Source of the DNA: Pseudomonadota bacterium
GTDB lineage: Bacteria; Desulfobacterota; Syntrophorhabdia; Syntrophorhabdales; Syntrophorhabdaceae
Assembly (NCBI GenBank): GCA_026388275.1
Contig: JAPLKB010000064.1
Location: 1 to 64,000 of the forward strand
Direction of reading: 5' to 3'
DNA: 64,000 nucleotides
The notes beneath the pieces are model-generated. The model was not told the origin of the DNA, ran no database searches, and saw only the letters and a program-made list of their open reading frames with translations. The position numbers were made by a program, and so were the translations under genes. Of this stretch, positions 17,059 through 25,408 are shown one piece after another; positions within the stretch are counted from its first letter, which is position 1; each line of letters starts with the position of its first letter.

Positions 17059-18375
17059 ATGGAATTATTCAAAGACTCTGACTTTCAGGAAAAAGATTCC
17101 CGTAAACCTCTTGCAGACAGGATGAGGCCAAGGAATCTCGATGCCTTTGTCGGCCAGTGGCACATACTCGGGGAAGGGAAGCTCCTCAAGGTTCTCCTTG
17201 AAAAAAAAGATGTACCATCTCTAATTTTGTGGGGACCAAGCGGCGTCGGAAAAACAACGATCGGCTGGATTATCGGCAAAGAACTGGATCTTCCCTTTAT
17301 ATCACTAAGCGCAGTAAATATCGGCATTAAAGAAGTCAAAGAAGCTATACAGAAATCAAAACTGCGCAAAATCATTCTATTTATTGATGAGTTTCACAGG
17401 TTTAACAAACTCCAGCAGGACACATTCCTCCCCTACGTTGAAAACGGCGACATAATCCTCATCGGCGCAACAACGGAAAACCCCTCTTTTGAAATTATCT
17501 CACCCCTCCTGTCGCGGATGAAGGTATTAACATTAAATCCGCTCACTGTCGACGAGATGGTTATTATTATAAAAAGGGCGTTGAAGGAAGATATTGAATT
17601 AAAGGCATTTTCCCTGCAGATTGATGAACACATCATAGAAGAGCTTGCCCTTCTGGCAAATGGTGATGCGAGAAAGGCGCTTAATCTCCTGGAAGTATGC
17701 TTTAAAATGGTGAAAAAGTCGGGAAAAGGTGAATTGGTTATTGAACACAATGTGCTGAAGGAGGCCTATCAGAAAAATATCGCCGTATATGACAAAAAAG
17801 GCGAGATGCATTATGACCTTATCAGCGCATTTCACAAAAGCATGAGAGGCTCTGACCCGGATGCTGCGCTATACTGGCTTGCCCGCATGATCGAAGGCGG
17901 CGAAGATCCGTTATATATACTAAGGAGAATGGTGCGGTTCGCATCGGAAGATATAGGCAATGCCGATCCTGATGCATTGATGCTTGTAATTTCGGCAACT
18001 GAAGCATTCAAATTCATCGGGCCGCCGGAGGGCTATCTCGCCATTGCACAAGCATGTATATATCTTTCCCTGTGTGAAAAGAGCAACGCTGTCTACACGG
18101 CTTACAGCAGGGTGAGCAAGGATGTGAAAAACCTGCCTGAATACCCTGTCCCTCTGCACATAAGAAATGCACCCACAAAGCTTATGGGAGAGTTAGGCTA
18201 CGGTGACGGCTATCTGTATCCTCACAATTTCGATGATGCAATCGTCAAGCAGTCATATTTTCCTGATGAAATGAAAAACAAAAGATACTATTCTCCAACA
18301 GACAGGGGCTACGAAAAGAAACTGAAAACATTTTTGGAAAAAGTGAAACAGGTTTACAGCAAAAGCAAGGGGTAG
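17059..18375 (+). CDS. rarA: Replication-associated recombination protein A
   Basis: A 438-residue AAA+ ATPase of the RarA/MgsA family. It shows the N-terminal LADRMRPRNLDAFVGQWHIL segment, Walker A GPSGVGKTT (about 54-62), Walker B ILFIDEFHRFNKLQQD (the signature box after Walker B), the sensor GATTENPSFE and the C-terminal tetramerisation domain with YPVPLHIRNAPTKLM. The family acts at stalled replication forks with SSB and the clamp loader. Length is typical (about 440). It is convergent with the nuclease gene that ends 6 bases away. Confidence 0.93.
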   Translation: MELFKDSDFQEKDSRKPLADRMRPRNLDAFVGQWHILGEGKLLKVLLEKKDVPSLILWGPSGVGKTTIGWIIGKELDLPFISLSAVNIGIKEVKEAIQKSKLRKIILFIDEFHRFNKLQQDTFLPYVENGDIILIGATTENPSFEIISPLLSRMKVLTLNPLTVDEMVIIIKRALKEDIELKAFSLQIDEHIIEELALLANGDARKALNLLEVCFKMVKKSGKGELVIEHNVLKEAYQKNIAVYDKKGEMHYDLISAFHKSMRGSDPDAALYWLARMIEGGEDPLYILRRMVRFASEDIGNADPDALMLVISATEAFKFIGPPEGYLAIAQACIYLSLCEKSNAVYTAYSRVSKDVKNLPEYPVPLHIRNAPTKLMGELGYGDGYLYPHNFDDAIVKQSYFPDEMKNKRYYSPTDRGYEKKLKTFLEKVKQVYSKSKG

Positions 18376-18381
18376 TATACC

Positions 18382-19020
18382 CTACTCCCAAAACCCCCTT
18401 TTGTGCGCTTTTGCTTCTGCATATGCCTTCAATAGCCTATCGTGATACTTTGCGTTGCGTGAAGTTGTGACTACATGAGCATGTCCGGCTCTTACAATTT
18501 CTTCATTCAACATCTTTCCGCTAACCATAAAGACATACCCAAGGAGATTCCCGGTTATATCCCTGGTTTCATCATCGAATTCTATAGTTACGATATCTCC
18601 CTTTTTTACGAGGTTTTTCATAAACTTTTCAGCATCAATTCCCATAGAAACAATTGTCACCAAATTTTCTTTACTTGCTACGGCTTCGCTTTTTGCTTTT
18701 CTACTGAGTTTGTTTTCAGGGGCATCTATGCCAATGAGCTTTACAAGTTCAGTTTTACCATCATAATTGACCTTAAGAGTGTCGCCATCAACTACGCGAA
18801 TAATGGTAGCAGTGTTCTGCGCCTTAAGGCAGGTATCCGGCGGCTGAGTATAATCCTCTGCCTGGATTGTATTATCCTGTACCTTGACATCTATATCTTC
18901 ATTCCGGATTGTATTATCCTGTACCTTGACGTCAACATTTTCAGCCTGAAGGGACAAGTTCATCAAGACAGGAAAAGTAAAAAAGATAATGCAACAACTA
19001 ATTAATACCATCTGTTTCAT
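18382..19020 (-). CDS. Secreted thermonuclease-like (SNase domain) protein
   Basis: A 212-residue protein with a signal peptide (about 1-26), a short repeat-containing linker and a staphylococcal-nuclease domain (about 70-210). The SNase signature IIRVVDGDTLKV, LIGIDAPE and the C-terminal GHAHVV box with a following FWE end are present. It is probably exported and degrades nucleic acids in the envelope or outside. The linker contains a tandem duplication: DVKVQDNTI occurs twice (about residues 30-38 and 44-52), reflected in a 42-bp DNA repeat at about 18862-18927. The start has AGGTGG upstream. Some family members lack nuclease activity, so activity is inferred. Confidence 0.85.
   Translation of the reverse strand: MKQMVLISCCIIFFTFPVLMNLSLQAENVDVKVQDNTIRNEDIDVKVQDNTIQAEDYTQPPDTCLKAQNTATIIRVVDGDTLKVNYDGKTELVKLIGIDAPENKLSRKAKSEAVASKENLVTIVSMGIDAEKFMKNLVKKGDIVTIEFDDETRDITGNLLGYVFMVSGKMLNEEIVRAGHAHVVTTSRNAKYHDRLLKAYAEAKAHKRGFWE
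18862..18945. repeat. 42-bp tandem duplication inside the nuclease gene
   Basis: GATTGTATTATCCTGTACCT recurs at 18862 and 18904, exactly 42 bases apart, with nearly identical flanks. It keeps the reading frame and adds 14 residues to the linker between signal peptide and catalytic domain. Confidence 0.85.
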
Positions 19021-19056
19021 TTATAACCACCTTATTCTATTTTGCTTAAATGCCAT

Positions 19057-19090
19057 GCATAACCACACTATATCTCGAACATGGTTATGC
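19057..19090. repeat. Inverted repeat upstream of the nuclease gene
   Basis: GCATAACCA (19057-19065) and TGGTTATGC (19082-19090) are perfect 9-base inverted repeats with a 16-base centre, 37 bases before the nuclease start codon. They may be a regulator site or an RNA hairpin in its leader. Confidence 0.4.
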
Positions 19091-19207
19091 CAAATTACGA
19101 CAATATTATAGCAAAACAATTCGACACAATACAGAGATAAGTGAGATCAGCATGACAGGCAAAACTATTTAAAAAAGATAAAAATTAAGCGCCGCTGAAT
19201 TTATCTT

Positions 19208-19235
19208 TTGAGTATACTGCCGTTTTCTGTATAAA
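19208..19235 (+). promoter_or_regulatory. Promoter of the UDP-sugar pyrophosphorylase gene
   Basis: TTGAGT (19208-19213), 16-base spacer, TATAAA (19230-19235). The ATG is only 15 bases beyond the -10 and no Shine-Dalgarno sequence is visible, so the mRNA may be almost leaderless. Confidence 0.45.
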
Positions 19236-19250
19236 ATAATATAAGCAACC

Positions 19251-20633
19251 ATGACAGACAAAGCATTCTTGAATCTACTAAAGACATACGAACAGTATCA
19301 TGTACTTGAATACTATCATTCATTGCCTGCTGAAAAACAAAACCTGTTTTTGAAAAATCTCGAAGGATTGGATATTAATCTCATATTTTCCTTATACAAT
19401 TCCTTTTCGCAGAAAAAAGATTTTTCATATCATGCTAATGCTATTAAACAGGCTGATATTATTAAAATTCCAAAAACATCCGAGGAAAAAGCTCTTTACA
19501 AAAAAGCGCGGGCCTTCGGAGAATCACTGATCCGGGAAGGCAAAGTCGCTGTTTTGATTGTTGCAGGCGGCCAGGGATCAAGGCTTGGCTTTGAAGGACC
19601 AAAAGGCACATTTCCGACTACATTGATAAAGAAAAAATCGTTATTTCAGATCTTTGCCGAATCAATAAAAGCCATTACCAAAAAATACAACACTTCCATA
19701 CCTCTCTTAATCATGACAAGCCAGGAAAACCATGAGGATACAATTGACTTTTTTAAGCTGCATGATTATTTCGGCCTCGAAAAAGATACTATCAGTTTTT
19801 TCAGACAAGGAATGATCCCGAGTATTACACCTGAAGGACAACTAATTCTCAAAGACGAAACCCATTTATTCACAAATCCTGACGGACATGGTGGTTCTCT
19901 CAAAGCACTTCACGATTCGGGGCTGCTCCGTGATTTGATGAAAAAAGGTTTTACTGAACTATTTTACTGTCAGGTAGACAACCCTCTTGTCAGGATGGCT
20001 GACCCTGTTTTTCTGGGCTACCACGCATTATCAAAAGCCCAGGTATCGACAAAGGTTGTCAGACGAACAAATATAGATGAAAAAGTAGGCATCTATTTAT
20101 CAATAAATGGAAAGGATGCTATTGCCGAGTACAGTGACTTGCCTCCTGAATTTATGGCCGCCCTTGATGTAAACGGAAATATACAATATTGGGCAGGGAA
20201 CACTGCCATTCACGCATTCTCGCTCGCATTCATTAAACACATAAACCATCATGGATATGCCGTTCCCTATCATTGCGCCCGTAAGACTATTGAGATCACA
20301 GATAATAACAATTTATCAATACAGAGGGATACGTGGAAATTTGAAACTTTTGTATTTGATGCAATCCCTCTTGCAGAAAAAACATGCTGCATGGAAGTAG
20401 CTCGAGAAAAAGAATTTTCCCCTATCAAGAACAATGATGGAGCTGATTCTCCATACACAGCGTCCATTGCTATGAACAATCTTCACAGGAGCTGGCTGGA
20501 AAATGCAGGGGTTAAAGTACCTCCTGCGGCTCAGGTGGAGATAAGTCCGCTTTTCGCGCTGGATAATGAAGAGTTGAAAGAAAAGATAAAAGGAAAAGAA
20601 CTGCAAATAAGTAAAAATATTTATCTTGGGTAG
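19251..20633 (+). CDS. UDP-N-acetylglucosamine/UDP-sugar pyrophosphorylase (UDPGP family)
   Basis: A 460-residue protein of the eukaryote-type UDPGP family. The nucleotide-binding box VLIVAGGQGSRLGFEGPKG (about 99-117) is intact, followed by the substrate region TNPDGHGGSLKALHDSG, where GHGG is typical of UDP-GlcNAc pyrophosphorylases, and QVDNPLV. It would make UDP-GlcNAc or a related UDP-sugar from UTP and the sugar 1-phosphate in the cytoplasm, feeding peptidoglycan, LPS and the surface-glycan cluster at 36-64 kb. It is a different fold group from bacterial GlmU. It stands alone, with a MITE-like repeat beginning 7 bases after its stop codon. Confidence 0.8.
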   Translation: MTDKAFLNLLKTYEQYHVLEYYHSLPAEKQNLFLKNLEGLDINLIFSLYNSFSQKKDFSYHANAIKQADIIKIPKTSEEKALYKKARAFGESLIREGKVAVLIVAGGQGSRLGFEGPKGTFPTTLIKKKSLFQIFAESIKAITKKYNTSIPLLIMTSQENHEDTIDFFKLHDYFGLEKDTISFFRQGMIPSITPEGQLILKDETHLFTNPDGHGGSLKALHDSGLLRDLMKKGFTELFYCQVDNPLVRMADPVFLGYHALSKAQVSTKVVRRTNIDEKVGIYLSINGKDAIAEYSDLPPEFMAALDVNGNIQYWAGNTAIHAFSLAFIKHINHHGYAVPYHCARKTIEITDNNNLSIQRDTWKFETFVFDAIPLAEKTCCMEVAREKEFSPIKNNDGADSPYTASIAMNNLHRSWLENAGVKVPPAAQVEISPLFALDNEELKEKIKGKELQISKNIYLG

Positions 20634-20639
20634 GTTCTA

Positions 20640-20782
20640 ATTCCATTTCTAAATCAAGGATGAAATGAAGTACCCCGCCTGCAGCTTGCGGGGCAATCAA
20701 GGCGGCAAGGAAGAGGCGACGTAGGCGTACTATAACAGTACGTCGGAGGAGCCGATGAAGAAGCCAACGATGATAGCGCCTT
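20640..20782. repeat. MITE-like repeat, second copy, split by IS110-family element (remainder 22326-22341)
   Basis: Starts with ATTCCATTTCTAAATCAAGG (20640-20659; 19/20 to the intact copy) and runs as an inverted copy of 13298-13425 up to GCGCCTT at 20776-20782. The missing terminal GATTTAGAATTGGAAT is found at 22326-22341, on the far side of the transposase gene. Joined, the two parts rebuild the right terminal repeat exactly. This copy also holds 31 extra bases containing a CCCCGC/GCGGGG hairpin (about 20667-20697). Confidence 0.85.
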
Positions 20783-20829
20783 CCCCAGAAAATAAATCTC
20801 CCTATATATGTTTGTTTGACTTTGTTTCT

Positions 20830-20960
20830 TTTTCTCACATGTGTGGTAGCCGGTCCGGGTTATAATAATTTCCCCTGCGTGCTCTTTGGCAACACTGTTT
20901 TGTCCATATGACCGGCTGAGGTCAGTTTGATTTACGGGGTTTTCACCACCAGTAGGCGTC
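20830..20960 (-). ncRNA. Candidate bridge RNA of the IS110/IS1111-type element
   Basis: The noncoding end downstream of the transposase can fold by AGCCGGTC (minus, 20917-20910) with GACCGGCT (20855-20848) and CCCC/GGGG (20939-20936 with 20875-20872). It contains TAAATCAA (minus strand of 20927-20934), identical to the left target plus core (TAAATC then AA), and GGGGAAA (minus strand of 20869-20875), identical to the element's own right end plus core (GGGG then AA then A). These positions fit the left target guide and left donor guide of bridge RNAs. A right target guide was not found. Boundaries are approximate. Confidence 0.5.
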
Positions 20961-20999
20961 GACCTTTTTTCCACATTGTGTTATATCGTTTTTATATAT

Positions 21000-22217
21000 T
21001 TATGCCGCTTCCTTCAATGTTACCGTAAATCCAAGGCTGGTAAGTCTCTTTAAATAGCTCTTCACAATACGGTCTTTCTTGCGGGTATCAAGGTAATTAG
21101 CACCCAGTTCCTTGTAGGGCACTTTGTATTTGAGTATGTGATAGCCCATTATAAGTATCTTATGCCCTACTGCAATGAGCGCCTTTTTCTTTCCCCTTCT
21201 TCCTGCGAGACTCTGATATTTGGCCCTGAGATACGTTCCCTTCATCCTCGATGCCACCCATGCGAGCTCTGTAAGGATACTCTTCAAGCACTTATTGCCG
21301 TTTGTCGTGGTCCCTGGCTTTTTCTTACCCGCGCTTTCGTTGTTGCCGGGACTCATTCCAGCCCATGATGAAAGGTGCATTTCGCTGGGGAATAGGTTCA
21401 TGTTTACACCCATCTCTGCGATGATGACGGAAGCACTGTCTTTCACGGGCGGTATGGTCTGAAGAAGTTCATATTCTTCCTTATAGTGAAGATCAATCAT
21501 TTCCTCAATCTTTTGTTCCAGGTTTGAGAGTATCTCTTCCATTGCCTTTATATGTTTCAGAGATGCCTTTATCATGAATGCATGATGAGTGTCCATATGC
21601 CCCGCGAGTGCTTCCTTGAGGTCCTCTTTTTTTCTCCTTAATTTGCCTTTGCTCAATTCAGCCATTTCCTCTGCCTTAAGGTCACCTTTCATCAGCTCTT
21701 CGATAATCCTCGTTCCGCTTACCCCGAATATATCCGAGGCAACACAGGAGAGCTTTATATTTGCATCTTCAAGAATCTTTTCGATTCTCTGCTTTTCGGA
21801 GGCAACAGACTGAATGAGCTTCCTCTTGTACCTGGTGAGGTCTCTCAATTCCCTTATTTCTTTGGGAGGGATGAAGCTTCCCCTGATCAGCCCGCTTCTT
21901 AAGAGTTTACAGAGCCACTCGCTGTCCTTCACATCAGTTTTTCTTCCCGGTACATTCCTGACGTGCCGTGCATTCGCCAATATTACCTTAAAGGTATCTT
22001 CCAGTATGTTGAATATGGGCTTCCAGTAGACCCCGGTACTTTCCATGGCTATGTGGGTAATCCGGTTTTCCTTGAGCCAGATCTTGAGCCGCAGAAGATC
22101 GTTGGTCATGGTGCTGAAGGTCCGTATCTCCTTTTTTAACCCTGTCCCCATGATGCATGCCACCACTGTGTCCTTGTGCACATCAAGGCCCGCTCCTCTT
22201 TCAACGATTATGTCCAT
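21000..22217 (-). CDS. IS110/IS1111-family DEDD transposase (serine/DEDD recombinase)
   Basis: A 405-residue full-length transposase. The N-terminal RuvC-like DEDD domain shows D12 (GLDVHKDTVV), the glutamate of MESTGVYW (about 58) and two aspartates in GRKTDVKDSEWL (about 96 and 99). A coiled-coil region lies at about 130-240. The C-terminal Tnp20 domain contains SSWAGMSPGNNESAGKKK, where the conserved serine acts in strand exchange in this family. AAGGAGGGATCAC precedes the ATG. No frameshift or stop is present, so the element looks intact and potentially active. Confidence 0.94.
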   Translation of the reverse strand: MDIIVERGAGLDVHKDTVVACIMGTGLKKEIRTFSTMTNDLLRLKIWLKENRITHIAMESTGVYWKPIFNILEDTFKVILANARHVRNVPGRKTDVKDSEWLCKLLRSGLIRGSFIPPKEIRELRDLTRYKRKLIQSVASEKQRIEKILEDANIKLSCVASDIFGVSGTRIIEELMKGDLKAEEMAELSKGKLRRKKEDLKEALAGHMDTHHAFMIKASLKHIKAMEEILSNLEQKIEEMIDLHYKEEYELLQTIPPVKDSASVIIAEMGVNMNLFPSEMHLSSWAGMSPGNNESAGKKKPGTTTNGNKCLKSILTELAWVASRMKGTYLRAKYQSLAGRRGKKKALIAVGHKILIMGYHILKYKVPYKELGANYLDTRKKDRIVKSYLKRLTSLGFTVTLKEAA

Positions 22218-22387
22218 GTGATCCCTCCTTATTGGAATGACTACTATGGATATTCTTACTATAGAAAGGAGATATCTGGCGACATTTTCATTCCTTTTTG
22301 TGCCGACAAGTCGGCATGTGTGTTTGATTTAGAATTGGAATAACACAGTCTTTCCCATCTTCGAACTTCAAATTTAAAACCGGGATT

Positions 22388-23815
22388 TCATCCCCCAACT
22401 ACATGCATTTTCATAAAATTAGTTTTGCCGGAAGAAATTGACGGTGGATGACTCGCCACAATGATTATCCTATCCCCTTTCTTTGCATATCCCAATTTTA
22501 CCAATAAAGAATCCACTTCATTGATCATTTCATCCGTGCTTTCTATATGCTTTACATAATACGGGCTTACTCCCCAGTATAGAGCCATTTGCCTGACAAC
22601 CTCCTCTTCAGGCGAAAAGGCAATTAAAGAAGCGTGTGGTTTAAATTTCGATATCAGGCGTGCAGTGAATCCCGATCGCGTAAAAGCCACAATCCAACCG
22701 GCGCCCACATCCTCTGCTACGTGCGATACGGCATGAGCAATCGCTTCAGGGAACTCATAAAGCCCGCTATGAATAAATGTGGATGCATGAGCTTTGGTTA
22801 AATCTGCCTCTGCGTTCTCGGTATACACAATTATTCTGTTCATAACCTTGAGAGCCTCGATGGGATATTTTCCTGCCGATGTCTCACCGGACAGCATCAA
22901 AGCATCTGTCCCGTCTATGACGGCGTTTGCTACATCAGTCGTTTCCGCCCTTGTCGGTCTTGAATGTTGAGTCATGGATTCAAGCATCTGCGTGGCAGTT
23001 ATTACAAGGCGTCCACTTTTATTGGCCTTCTCTATGAGCATCTTCTGATACATGGGGACTTCTTCCAGGGGCATCTCGACACCCAAATCTCCTCTGGCAA
23101 CCATTATGCCGTCCACTTCGTTCAGAATGCTGTCAATGTTGTGTATTGCCTCTTCTTTCTCGATTTTCGCTATAATGGGTATATTGGCACCCTTTTTTGA
23201 AAGCCACTTCCTCACTGTCGTAACATCAGTTGCGGTTCTCACGAACGACAAAGCCACAAAATCAACACCCTTTTGGATGCCGAACTCAAGGTCTTTTTTA
23301 TCCTTGTCCATAAACGATCCGGGCTTTATCTTCATATGGGGAAGATTAACCCCTTTGTGCTCTTTCAATACCCCGCCTTCAATAACTTCTGCTGTTAAAA
23401 AATCCTTTTCTTTTTTCAATACCTGGAGCTTCATAAGTCCATCGTCAAGAAGTATTGTATCCCCCGGCCTGGCATCATTTACCAGCCATGGATAAGAAAC
23501 GAATATGTGCTTTTCGTCGCCTGTATCATCACCTGTCATAATGTATACCTGCTCCCCTTTATTCAGGTGTATCTTTCCGCCTTTCAACCCCCCCACCCTT
23601 ATCTTTATGCCCTGCAAATCCTGAAGGATGGCAACATTCTTTTTAAGTTTTTGTGAGATTTTTCTTATTTTATCAATAATATCGCCGTGAAATGCATGAT
23701 CGCCATGTGAAAAGTTCAGCCTCGCCACATCCATACCGTTTTCAATCAGCGCTTCCAACTGTTTCTCGCTGCTTGTCACCGGCCCAATGGTGCATACTAT
23801 TTTAGCTCTTCTCAT
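22388..23815 (-). CDS. pyk: Pyruvate kinase
   Basis: A 475-residue enzyme with the expected N-terminal RRAKIVCTIGPVTSS, the catalytic lysine box IPIIAKIEKEEAI, MVARGDLGVEMPLEEVPMYQK with metal-binding residues, and the signature ATQMLESMTQHSRPTRAE. The C-terminal allosteric domain is present and there is no extra PEP-utilising extension. It converts PEP and ADP to pyruvate and ATP in glycolysis. GGGAGT is located before the ATG. It stands alone between the IS-disrupted repeat and the accessory island. Confidence 0.96.
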   Translation of the reverse strand: MRRAKIVCTIGPVTSSEKQLEALIENGMDVARLNFSHGDHAFHGDIIDKIRKISQKLKKNVAILQDLQGIKIRVGGLKGGKIHLNKGEQVYIMTGDDTGDEKHIFVSYPWLVNDARPGDTILLDDGLMKLQVLKKEKDFLTAEVIEGGVLKEHKGVNLPHMKIKPGSFMDKDKKDLEFGIQKGVDFVALSFVRTATDVTTVRKWLSKKGANIPIIAKIEKEEAIHNIDSILNEVDGIMVARGDLGVEMPLEEVPMYQKMLIEKANKSGRLVITATQMLESMTQHSRPTRAETTDVANAVIDGTDALMLSGETSAGKYPIEALKVMNRIIVYTENAEADLTKAHASTFIHSGLYEFPEAIAHAVSHVAEDVGAGWIVAFTRSGFTARLISKFKPHASLIAFSPEEEVVRQMALYWGVSPYYVKHIESTDEMINEVDSLLVKLGYAKKGDRIIIVASHPPSISSGKTNFMKMHVVGG

Positions 23816-23818
23816 ATA

Positions 23819-24124
23819 TACTCCCTTTTAGCGTTCCTGGTTTTGTCAAAAGTTTATTATCCAAATTGTACTGTTGTTTTATGAACATTGGTTGCTTCCA
23901 GGTTTTTTCTTTGACGGTCAACGGCGTGATCGAAATGTCCATCTGCGGCGCTCTGCGGCGCCTTGCGCCCTCCAACATACGCATGTATAGTTTTCGGTCT
24001 GCAAGGCTTACAGCCCATCCACATCTGAAGCATTTCTTCCATGCCGTCGCCCACTCAAACCGGATTAGCATCAGCTTTTCAGGTGCAGATGCTATTCCGG
24101 AATAAAATAAGCAGAATGTCTTCA
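23819..24124 (-). pseudogene. Possible decayed cassette gene (YCII/DGPF-like start)
   Basis: A frame starting at 24124 (MKTFCLFYSGIASAPEKLML) has GGGAG six bases upstream and an N-terminus reminiscent of the MKTF..LY.G start of YCII/DGPF-type small proteins. After about 30 residues it becomes basic and irregular, and a second frame (about 23857-24054) carries other plausible residues, so a frameshift is possible. It sits after an attC-like site on the same strand as the other island genes. Both the family and the decay are uncertain. This covers the otherwise geneless stretch 23816-24199. Confidence 0.25.
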
Positions 24125-24138
24125 TTCTTAACTCCCTG

Positions 24139-24195
24139 TCATAACCATGGGCGAGAGACCGACTTATGGCCGATTGGTTGAATGGCATTGTCAAG
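24139..24195 (-). repeat. attC-like site 1 (degenerate)
   Basis: On the minus strand it contains CAATCGGCCATAAGTCGGTC followed by TCTCGCCCATGGTTATGAC. The AATCGGCCA core is shared with sites at 25409-25459 and 27965-28034; GTTATGA could be the right-hand core site. It separates the membrane protein gene from the next frame. Confidence 0.35.
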
Positions 24196-24199
24196 TGGT

Positions 24200-24580
24200 T
24201 CATATCCGAATCAACGGATAGGCATAAAGACAGAATCCCAGTAAAAACAGTATGGTCATAGCTATGGATAAGGGACGTCTGAAGCTGAAAAACACGAGCT
24301 GCTCGATCGCCCTTATCAACCAGAATAGTGCGATGGATAATAGCAGTACCCGTCCCATGCTGGATGTACCCAGTTCTGATGTGTGAAATAGTGAAATGTA
24401 GGCGAATAACAGGAAGCAGAACATCAGACACAGATTCAGCACTTGCATGACAGCGGCATTGATATGTGTCAACCTGGGTAATTCATTCTTCCAATTGAAG
24501 AGTTTCCAGAACATAGCATGAAAAACCAGAAATCCCATGTTGTAGAACCCGCCGATCTTGATCACGGTGTAAGGATCCAT
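24200..24580 (-). CDS. Small four-helix membrane protein, function unknown
   Basis: A 126-residue protein with four predicted membrane segments (about 10-28, 43-63, 76-95, 102-122). It begins MDPYTVIKIGGFYNMGFLVF and has few charged residues between helices. I do not recognise the family. GAAGGAGGAC lies before the ATG, so the start is firm. It follows a methyltransferase gene by 31 bases and is followed by an attC-like site, consistent with a cassette-borne gene. No catalytic residues stand out; a conserved-hypothetical integral membrane protein is all that can be said. Confidence 0.7.
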   Translation of the reverse strand: MDPYTVIKIGGFYNMGFLVFHAMFWKLFNWKNELPRLTHINAAVMQVLNLCLMFCFLLFAYISLFHTSELGTSSMGRVLLLSIALFWLIRAIEQLVFFSFRRPLSIAMTILFLLGFCLYAYPLIRI

Positions 24581-24611
24581 ATCTATAGTCCTCCTTCATA
24601 TAATATCGAGA

Positions 24612-25385
24612 TCAGCCCAAGCCGGATTTTTCGTCGATTGGCTGCATTGGCTCATTTGATGCTTTCCTTCCTCCAAACAGAGCCAACTCAAAAACCTTGA
24701 AAAAACAATCCACATCCTGAAAGCCTATATCGCGAAGCCATTGGCATTGTGTTTCAACCGGGGCAAGAATGTTTTCCGTCTTGTCGGGTCGCTGATAATA
24801 GGCTTCTTCGATCTCCTGCCTTATTTTATCCGGAACAGTGTCTCTATGGAAACACAATAAATGGTCAACGAAGAAGTTGTCAAAAAGCGCACCTACTGAA
24901 AGTGTTGCTGAACTGACGTGTTCGAGGTTTAAGAAAACACCACCTTTGCTCAGAAGCCCGTAAATTTCGGCATATAGCTCCTTCTTTCGATCATCTGGTT
25001 GGTGGTGTATGGCAAAACCCGATACAATGATATCAAAAGGCTTTTCGGCCTTAAAGCTTTTTGTCCAGGCAGGGTTTGCGAAATCTGCCTTGATGACGGT
25101 TGTCTGTTGATTGCCAACGATCTGTCTCCGTAACGCTTCCAGCATAGGTTCCGAAAAATCAGCAAAAATCATATGCGCTGTGGGGTGTGCATCGAGTAGC
25201 ATACGACCGAGCGCACCATCCCCACACCCAAGGTCCAAAATCTTGGATGGCAGTGGACACCACATGCTTACAATCTTGCTGAGCACTTCTAATTGGAAAT
25301 TTGCCGCTGGGATAGCCCCTCGAACTCCCTCTAAAAAGGTCTGTGCAAGCTCCTTTGTTTGCCATTTGCTATGCTGATCATTCAT
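24612..25385 (-). CDS. Class I SAM-dependent methyltransferase
   Basis: A 257-residue Rossmann-fold methyltransferase. Motif I is KILDLGCGDGALGRMLL (about 58-74), the acidic residue after strand 2 is in MIFADFSEPML (about 84-94), motif IV is FDIIVSGFAIHH and post-motif LLSKGGVFLNLEHV follows. The family includes small-molecule and ubiquinone-type methyltransferases; the substrate is unknown. Start supported by AGGAATGA and position 24 bases after an attC-like site. The gene lies between attC-like sites on the minus strand with other accessory genes, so it may be horizontally acquired. Confidence 0.8.
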   Translation of the reverse strand: MNDQHSKWQTKELAQTFLEGVRGAIPAANFQLEVLSKIVSMWCPLPSKILDLGCGDGALGRMLLDAHPTAHMIFADFSEPMLEALRRQIVGNQQTTVIKADFANPAWTKSFKAEKPFDIIVSGFAIHHQPDDRKKELYAEIYGLLSKGGVFLNLEHVSSATLSVGALFDNFFVDHLLCFHRDTVPDKIRQEIEEAYYQRPDKTENILAPVETQCQWLRDIGFQDVDCFFKVFELALFGGRKASNEPMQPIDEKSGLG

Positions 25386-25408
25386 TCCTATTACTCATTC
25401 AATAAAGA

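Larger units (their letters stand above)
20783..22323 (-). mobile_element. IS110-family insertion sequence with defined ends
   Basis: About 1541 bases inserted into the right terminal repeat of a MITE-like element. Comparison with the empty site at 13406-13425 fixes the ends: dinucleotide TT (AA in the transposase sense) flanks both sides, at 20781-20782 and 22324-22325. There are no terminal inverted repeats and no longer target duplication, as expected for DEDD transposases. Noncoding ends are 106 bases before the transposase gene and 217 bases after it; the larger downstream end suggests the IS1111 subgroup, where the bridge RNA is encoded after the transposase. A palindrome GCCGACTTGTCGGC is near the left end (about 22301-22316). 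Confidence 0.88.

Noticed and set aside
20836-22323. CACACATG shared by both ends of the IS element, considered as terminal repeats
   Set aside because: The copies are in direct orientation at different distances from the ends, so they are not terminal inverted repeats. CATGTG could be a right donor guide, but 6 bases is too short to claim.
23802-24431. 209-codon minus-strand frame downstream of the membrane protein
   Set aside because: Its first half is antisense-like overlap with the well-supported 24200-24580 gene in another frame. Only the part from 24124 has a ribosome-binding site, and this is listed as a possible pseudogene.
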